Assembly: GCA_958348565.1 (NCBI GenBank) | Contig: CATVZP010000044.1 | Location: forward strand, 1 to 16,263 | Source: an uncultured Collinsella sp. | GTDB taxonomy: Bacteria > Actinomycetota > Coriobacteriia > Coriobacteriales > Coriobacteriaceae | Length of the DNA stretch: 16,263 nucleotides | Direction of reading: 5' to 3' | In this document: piece after piece, positions 13,700-16,263 of the stretch | Layout of the letters: every line of letters begins with the position of its first letter | Position numbering within the stretch: position 1 is the stretch's first letter | Position numbers and translations under genes: made by a program | The notes under the pieces: generated by a model | The model's input: the letters and a program-made list of their open reading frames with translations, nothing else | The model's database searches: none | What the model was told of the DNA's origin: nothing

Positions 13700-14095
13700 A
13701 TGGAAATCAAGACATGCGAGCAGTACGTGCTCGACCAGCTGGAGCAGGCGCGGGCGGAGCGCGATTGGCTGCGTGGCAAGCTTGAGCAGGCGCAGGACGA
13801 GGCAGAGGAGCTGCGCGGCAAGCTCATGGAGCGCGGCGAGCGCGATGCCTCGAAGGTCGAGCAGGCCATCCGCAAGGAGGGCCGCCACAAGCTCTACCGC
13901 GACGGCACCGGCTACCGCACGAGCGTGGACGACGGCGGCAAGCTCATTCCGTTCTCTGACTGGTGCATCGAGCACGTCGGCTACTCAAGCCTGCGCTGCG
14001 GCATGACCAAGAGCGAGTTCATCGCCTATTTCGAGCCAGAGTTCCGAGAGGAGTACGACGAGCTGGTCAACGAGTGGAAGGCGGGCCAGGAATGA
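13700..14095 (+). CDS. Coiled-coil phage protein, unknown function (131 aa)
   Basis: The gene starts four bases after the HNH stop, with only a weak GAAGGGAT site. Residues 5-60 form a coiled coil with clear heptads (LDQLEQARAERDWLRGKLEQ). Residues 75-131 are a small globular part containing YRTSVDDGGKLIPFSDW and SEFIAYFEPEFREEYDELVNEW. No enzymatic motif is visible. It is the first of the run of small accessory genes and is joined to the next one by an ATGA overlap. Confidence 0.75.
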   Translation: MEIKTCEQYVLDQLEQARAERDWLRGKLEQAQDEAEELRGKLMERGERDASKVEQAIRKEGRHKLYRDGTGYRTSVDDGGKLIPFSDWCIEHVGYSSLRCGMTKSEFIAYFEPEFREEYDELVNEWKAGQE

Positions 14096-14307
14096 TAGGG
14101 ATCTACGAGCGCTCGCTTTGCCAGAGCTACGCGAGCGCCTACAGGGCTGGCATCAAGATCGGCGAGGCCGAGACGCGCGAGGACGCGCTGAAGCAGGTCG
14201 AGGCCATGACCGAGGACAGCTACCAGTGCTTCGCCGTCGACGATGACGGCACGTGCATCGACCTGACGGGCACGTTCCCCGGATGCCTCGCGGGGGTGGT
14301 GAAATGA
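14092..14307 (+). CDS. Small phage protein, 71 aa
   Basis: ATGA overlaps at both ends define the gene. The 71-residue product has a helix (ETREDALKQVEAM) and a beta segment (SYQCFAVDDDGTCIDLTG), a compact alpha/beta arrangement. It has three cysteines besides a fourth near the N-terminus, not arranged as a zinc site. I do not recognise it. Small size and position suggest an accessory protein. Confidence 0.7.
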   Translation: MIGIYERSLCQSYASAYRAGIKIGEAETREDALKQVEAMTEDSYQCFAVDDDGTCIDLTGTFPGCLAGVVK

Positions 14308-14513
14308 GCTGTTACATCATCGAACTGGCCGATTGCGCACTGACACCGTACGCAATCGAAACGGAGAGTGGCACGGAATACGGATGGGGCTTGATGCCGA
14401 AGAGGAAGGTTGACCTCGACGAGCTTTTGAGGGTCGCCGACGAGTGCGACGCAGCCGACGTGGACGGCGTGACCGACTGGGCTGCGCGAATCAGGAAGGC
14501 GGTGGACGAATGA
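14304..14513 (+). CDS. Small acidic phage protein, 69 aa
   Basis: Bounded by ATGA overlaps, this frame encodes 69 residues beginning MSCYIIELADCALTPYAIE and ending in an acidic helix-rich half (DLDELLRVADECDAADVDGV). The net charge is strongly negative, which fits small inhibitors that mimic DNA, but many phage accessory proteins are acidic and no family is recognised. Confidence 0.7.
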   Translation: MSCYIIELADCALTPYAIETESGTEYGWGLMPKRKVDLDELLRVADECDAADVDGVTDWAARIRKAVDE

Positions 14514-14836
14514 GCGCCAAAACAACCGAGCTGAAGCCGTGCCCGTTCTGCGGAAGCGGGAACGTGCGCTATAAGGAAGCCGAGCACGCCGTCGTATGCG
14601 CACGCTGCAAGGCCAGGGGAAGCATCGCTCCGGACGAGGAGATGGCTATACGCATGTGGGACGAGCGAGCGGGCGAACCGAAGCCCGATAGCTGGGAGAA
14701 GCTGGAAGAGGACGTGAATCTCGGCTGCCGCGATTATTGCGAGAAACATCGTCTCGAAGAATGCGATTACAACATGCGCGTGCACATGCTCGACCGCGCC
14801 AAGAAGCTCGCTGGCATCGAGGAGGCGGAGCGATGA
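14510..14836 (+). CDS. Lar-like restriction alleviation zinc-ribbon protein
   Basis: This 108-residue protein opens with the Lar pattern: LKPCPFCGSGNVRY, then VVCARCKARG and an AIRMWDER segment like the AIxxWN of the family. C11, C14, C30 and C33 form the zinc ribbon. Lar proteins of Rac and related prophages moderate host type I restriction by promoting modification of unmethylated DNA. Many proteins with this annotation have never been tested, so the activity is only likely by family. The second half (about 55-108) is a Glu/Lys-rich helical extension with two cysteines that basic Lar proteins lack. The start is the ATG of an ATGA overlap. Confidence 0.78.
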   Translation: MSAKTTELKPCPFCGSGNVRYKEAEHAVVCARCKARGSIAPDEEMAIRMWDERAGEPKPDSWEKLEEDVNLGCRDYCEKHRLEECDYNMRVHMLDRAKKLAGIEEAER

Positions 14837-14868
14837 GCAAGCGAAGAGGAACGAGGCGCCTACGATGA
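14833..14868 (+). CDS. Possible 11-codon micro-ORF linking two genes
   Basis: An ATG in an ATGA overlap with the Lar-like stop opens an 11-codon frame, MSKRRGTRRLR, that ends in another ATGA overlapping the next start. The peptide is very basic. It may exist only to carry ribosomes across the gap to the next gene; an actual peptide function cannot be shown. Confidence 0.35.
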   Translation: MSKRRGTRRLR

Positions 14869-15113
14869 AGCTCAAAAACCCGATCAGGGAGATCAGGAAG
14901 GCCATGACACCGCCGTGCACCCAATGCGTGCACTCGCGCTTCAAGGCCTTCAACAGCGTGACTATCTTGTGCAAGTGCGGTGCATACCTCGACCACGTGG
15001 AGCGCACGTGCTGTGAGCGCTACGACAATTTCGTCGCAAGAGACGTGCGCGGAACCAGGTGGTGTCGATTCGAGCAGAAACCGCCGAAGGCCGAGGACGG
15101 TGACGAGTCATGA
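14865..15113 (+). CDS. Small cysteine-rich phage protein
   Basis: The 82-residue product starts at ATG 14865, overlapping the micro-ORF stop, with GAGG upstream; an internal ATG 13 codons later also has AGGAAGG but very close. Seven cysteines are visible: PPCTQCVHS (18, 21), CKCG (36, 38), CC (49, 50) and C67, which suggests one or two zinc sites. Such small phage zinc proteins often bind nucleic acid or a host protein. The function is unknown. Its end overlaps the following gene by four bases. Confidence 0.7.
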   Translation: MKLKNPIREIRKAMTPPCTQCVHSRFKAFNSVTILCKCGAYLDHVERTCCERYDNFVARDVRGTRWCRFEQKPPKAEDGDES

Positions 15114-15430
15114 AGACCATCGAGGCGCCGAAAACTATCGAGCCGTGGCGCATCATCTGCGCGGCTCAAAGCGAGCCTGATTACAGCGAAGAGCGCTACA
15201 TGTTGATCTACGCCGGCGATGGAAGCGACGACTATTACGACAAAGGCTATATCTTGCTGGAGGGCTGGCACTGCTCCTGCTACGACTGGCCCGAGGTCGA
15301 TTGGGACGCCACCTATTACGAGGAAGACGAGCTGCTGAAGATTGCCGACATGCGAAAGCGCAACCCGTCGGACAACGCCGAGCGACGCTTCTTCATGCTC
15401 GTCGAGCAGGCATTGGGGGCGCACCGATGA
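15110..15430 (+). CDS. Acidic phage protein, unknown function (106 aa)
   Basis: ATGA overlaps flank this frame. The 106-residue protein is very acidic and rich in Tyr and Trp (YAGDGSDDYYDKGYILLEGW, YDWPEVDWDATYYEEDELL in part), with two cysteines in WHCSCYDW. It ends in a basic helix. The density of Asp, Glu and aromatics resembles small phage proteins that bind host enzymes or imitate DNA, but this is only a surface impression. It directly precedes the methyltransferase. Confidence 0.7.
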   Translation: MKTIEAPKTIEPWRIICAAQSEPDYSEERYMLIYAGDGSDDYYDKGYILLEGWHCSCYDWPEVDWDATYYEEDELLKIADMRKRNPSDNAERRFFMLVEQALGAHR

Positions 15431-16071
15431 AGTACGTCTCGCTTTTCAGCGGCATAGAGGCCGCAACCGTGGCGTGGGAGCCGCTGGGCTGGGAGCCTGT
15501 GTGCTTCGCCGAGTTCGACGAGTTCCCCAGCGCCGTGTTGGCCGAGCGGTACCCAGAGGTTCCGAACGCCGGCGACGTTACCAAGATGGACTGGAAGAAG
15601 TACCGCAACAAGGTGGATCTGGTGGTGGGCGGAAGCCCGTGCCAGTCCTTCTCGATCGCGGGCAAACGGGAGGGATTGCAAGGTGAGTCAGGACTCATGT
15701 TCGAGTACATTCGGGCGGTACGTGAGATACGTCCTCGATGGTTTCTTTGGGAAAACGTCCCGGGAGCGCTCTCAAGCGAGAATGGGGAGGCTTTCCGACA
15801 GCTCCTGTCCGAAATGGACAAGCTCGGGTACGGCCTGGCGTGGCGCGTACTCGATGCGCAGTTCTTCGGAGTGGCCCAAAGACGCCGCCGTCTCTTTCTT
15901 GTCGGACATCTTGGAGCCTGCCCCCCATCGGCGTACTCATTGAGCCGGAGAGCATGCGTGGGGATCTTGAATCGAGCGCGGAAAAGAGGGCGAGCCTTGC
16001 CGAAGAGGCTGGAAGAAGCCCTCGTAGCGCAGGCTTCAAGTACCACCAGGGAGCAGGCGCGGGAGGAGTAG
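15427..16071 (+). CDS. DNA (cytosine-5) methyltransferase, catalytic half; frame breaks at 15921-15927
   Basis: The start is the ATG of an ATGA overlap, after GGGGGCG. The zero-frame product has 214 residues; only the first 167 look genuine. They contain C5-methyltransferase motif I (SLFSGIEA, 5-12), motif IV with catalytic C72 in GGSPCQSFS, motif VI ENV (109-111) and motif VIII QRRRRLFLVG (151-160). Beyond P167 the frame gives an unrelated basic tail, while the -1 frame continues with family-like sequence. The target recognition domain and motifs IX and X are not in this frame, so on its own it should be inactive. Phage C5-methyltransferases shield DNA from host restriction. The gene may be a pseudogene, a product of recoding, or carry a homopolymer sequencing error. 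Confidence 0.85.
   Translation: MKYVSLFSGIEAATVAWEPLGWEPVCFAEFDEFPSAVLAERYPEVPNAGDVTKMDWKKYRNKVDLVVGGSPCQSFSIAGKREGLQGESGLMFEYIRAVREIRPRWFLWENVPGALSSENGEAFRQLLSEMDKLGYGLAWRVLDAQFFGVAQRRRRLFLVGHLGACPPSAYSLSRRACVGILNRARKRGRALPKRLEEALVAQASSTTREQAREE
15921..15927 (+). other. C CCC CCA heptamer at the methyltransferase frame break
   Basis: Six C followed by A, in phase with the zero frame (tgC CCC CCA), is an X XXY YYZ slippery sequence. A one-base backward slip after CCA continues at ATC (15927) into the open frame. No convincing stimulatory hairpin is seen downstream. A one-base loss in the C run is equally consistent. Confidence 0.6.
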
Positions 16072-16241
16072 GCGCGGAACCGGAGCAGTCCCCCACGCTC
16101 ACCGCCGATTGGCACAACCCCGCCGTGTACCCCATCGACGAGCCGATAACGATGGCCGGCCTCAACGCCAACACGGCGATCGGATACGACATGGTGGGCA
16201 CGCTCAAGGTTGGCGGCGACGCGCCGTCGGTGTGCCTGTGA
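15927..16241 (+). pseudogene. Out-of-frame continuation of the C5-methyltransferase
   Basis: In the frame shifted by -1, 104 codons follow the heptamer, beginning IGVLIEPES and including GFKYHQGAGAGG, SPTLTADWHNPAVYP and ANTAIGYDMVGTLK. This is the repetitive part after motif VIII, before the target recognition domain, in phage C5-methyltransferases with SPTLTA-like repeats. Read with the first 167 residues it would give 271 residues. The frame ends in TGA at 16239-16241, still short of the recognition domain and motifs IX and X. A GTG at 16238 overlapping that stop opens a third frame (SACTLLVR) to the window edge, so the gene may be broken again. Confidence 0.65.
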
Positions 16242-16263
16242 GCGCCTGCACGCTGCTCGTCCG

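Noticed and set aside
15683..15943. Open frame of 86 codons overlapping the methyltransferase in another frame
   Set aside because: The overlapping zero frame carries methyltransferase motifs VI and VIII; this frame shows no family features and is Ser/Arg-rich as expected for a shadow.

Overview
The window is a GC-rich bacterial chromosome segment carrying the left end of an integrated prophage. The host looks like a Gram-positive actinobacterium, most likely a Coriobacteriia member such as Collinsella. This rests on base composition, the lipid II amidation enzyme, and the style of the intergenic repeats; it is inference, because no rRNA or species marker is present.

Host part (1-4570). Two neighbouring genes encode related alpha-helical, TPR-like proteins of unknown function, the first cut by the window edge. 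They are followed by a single-chain MurT-GatD fusion, the enzyme that amidates the glutamate of lipid II; in most bacteria it is two proteins. A strong hairpin terminator, two 55-bp palindromic units at an 80-bp period and a promoter then lead into a tRNA-Glu(UUC) gene.

Prophage lysogeny module (4529-7281). The tRNA is the insertion site. A large serine recombinase runs leftward into it, its last codons are the antisense of the tRNA, and its stop codon lies in the anticodon loop. Upstream of it, also leftward, are a bacterial PH-domain protein and a cI-type repressor. Back-to-back promoters separate the repressor from a rightward Cro-like gene. Three similar palindromic operators occupy this switch: one in the spacer of each promoter and one near the rightward start site.

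Early and replication module (7057-13696). A continuous rightward chain of tightly packed, often overlapping genes encodes small DNA-binding and membrane proteins, a RusA-type resolvase, a DUF1351 protein, an ERF annealing protein, SSB, a replisome organizer, a DnaC-like helicase loader and an HNH nuclease. The organizer gene contains eleven 12-nt AGC-phased repeats (ten complete, one partial) that look like origin iterons. The loader has a non-canonical Walker A motif.

Accessory end (13700-16263). Small genes joined by ATGA overlaps include a Lar-like zinc ribbon protein, an 11-codon micro-ORF and a Cys-rich protein. They lead into a cytosine-5 DNA methyltransferase whose frame breaks at a run of six C, in a C CCC CCA heptamer, and which appears to break again at the window edge. 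Lar-like plus methyltransferase suggests protection against host restriction. Structural and lysis genes and the right attachment site lie outside the window.
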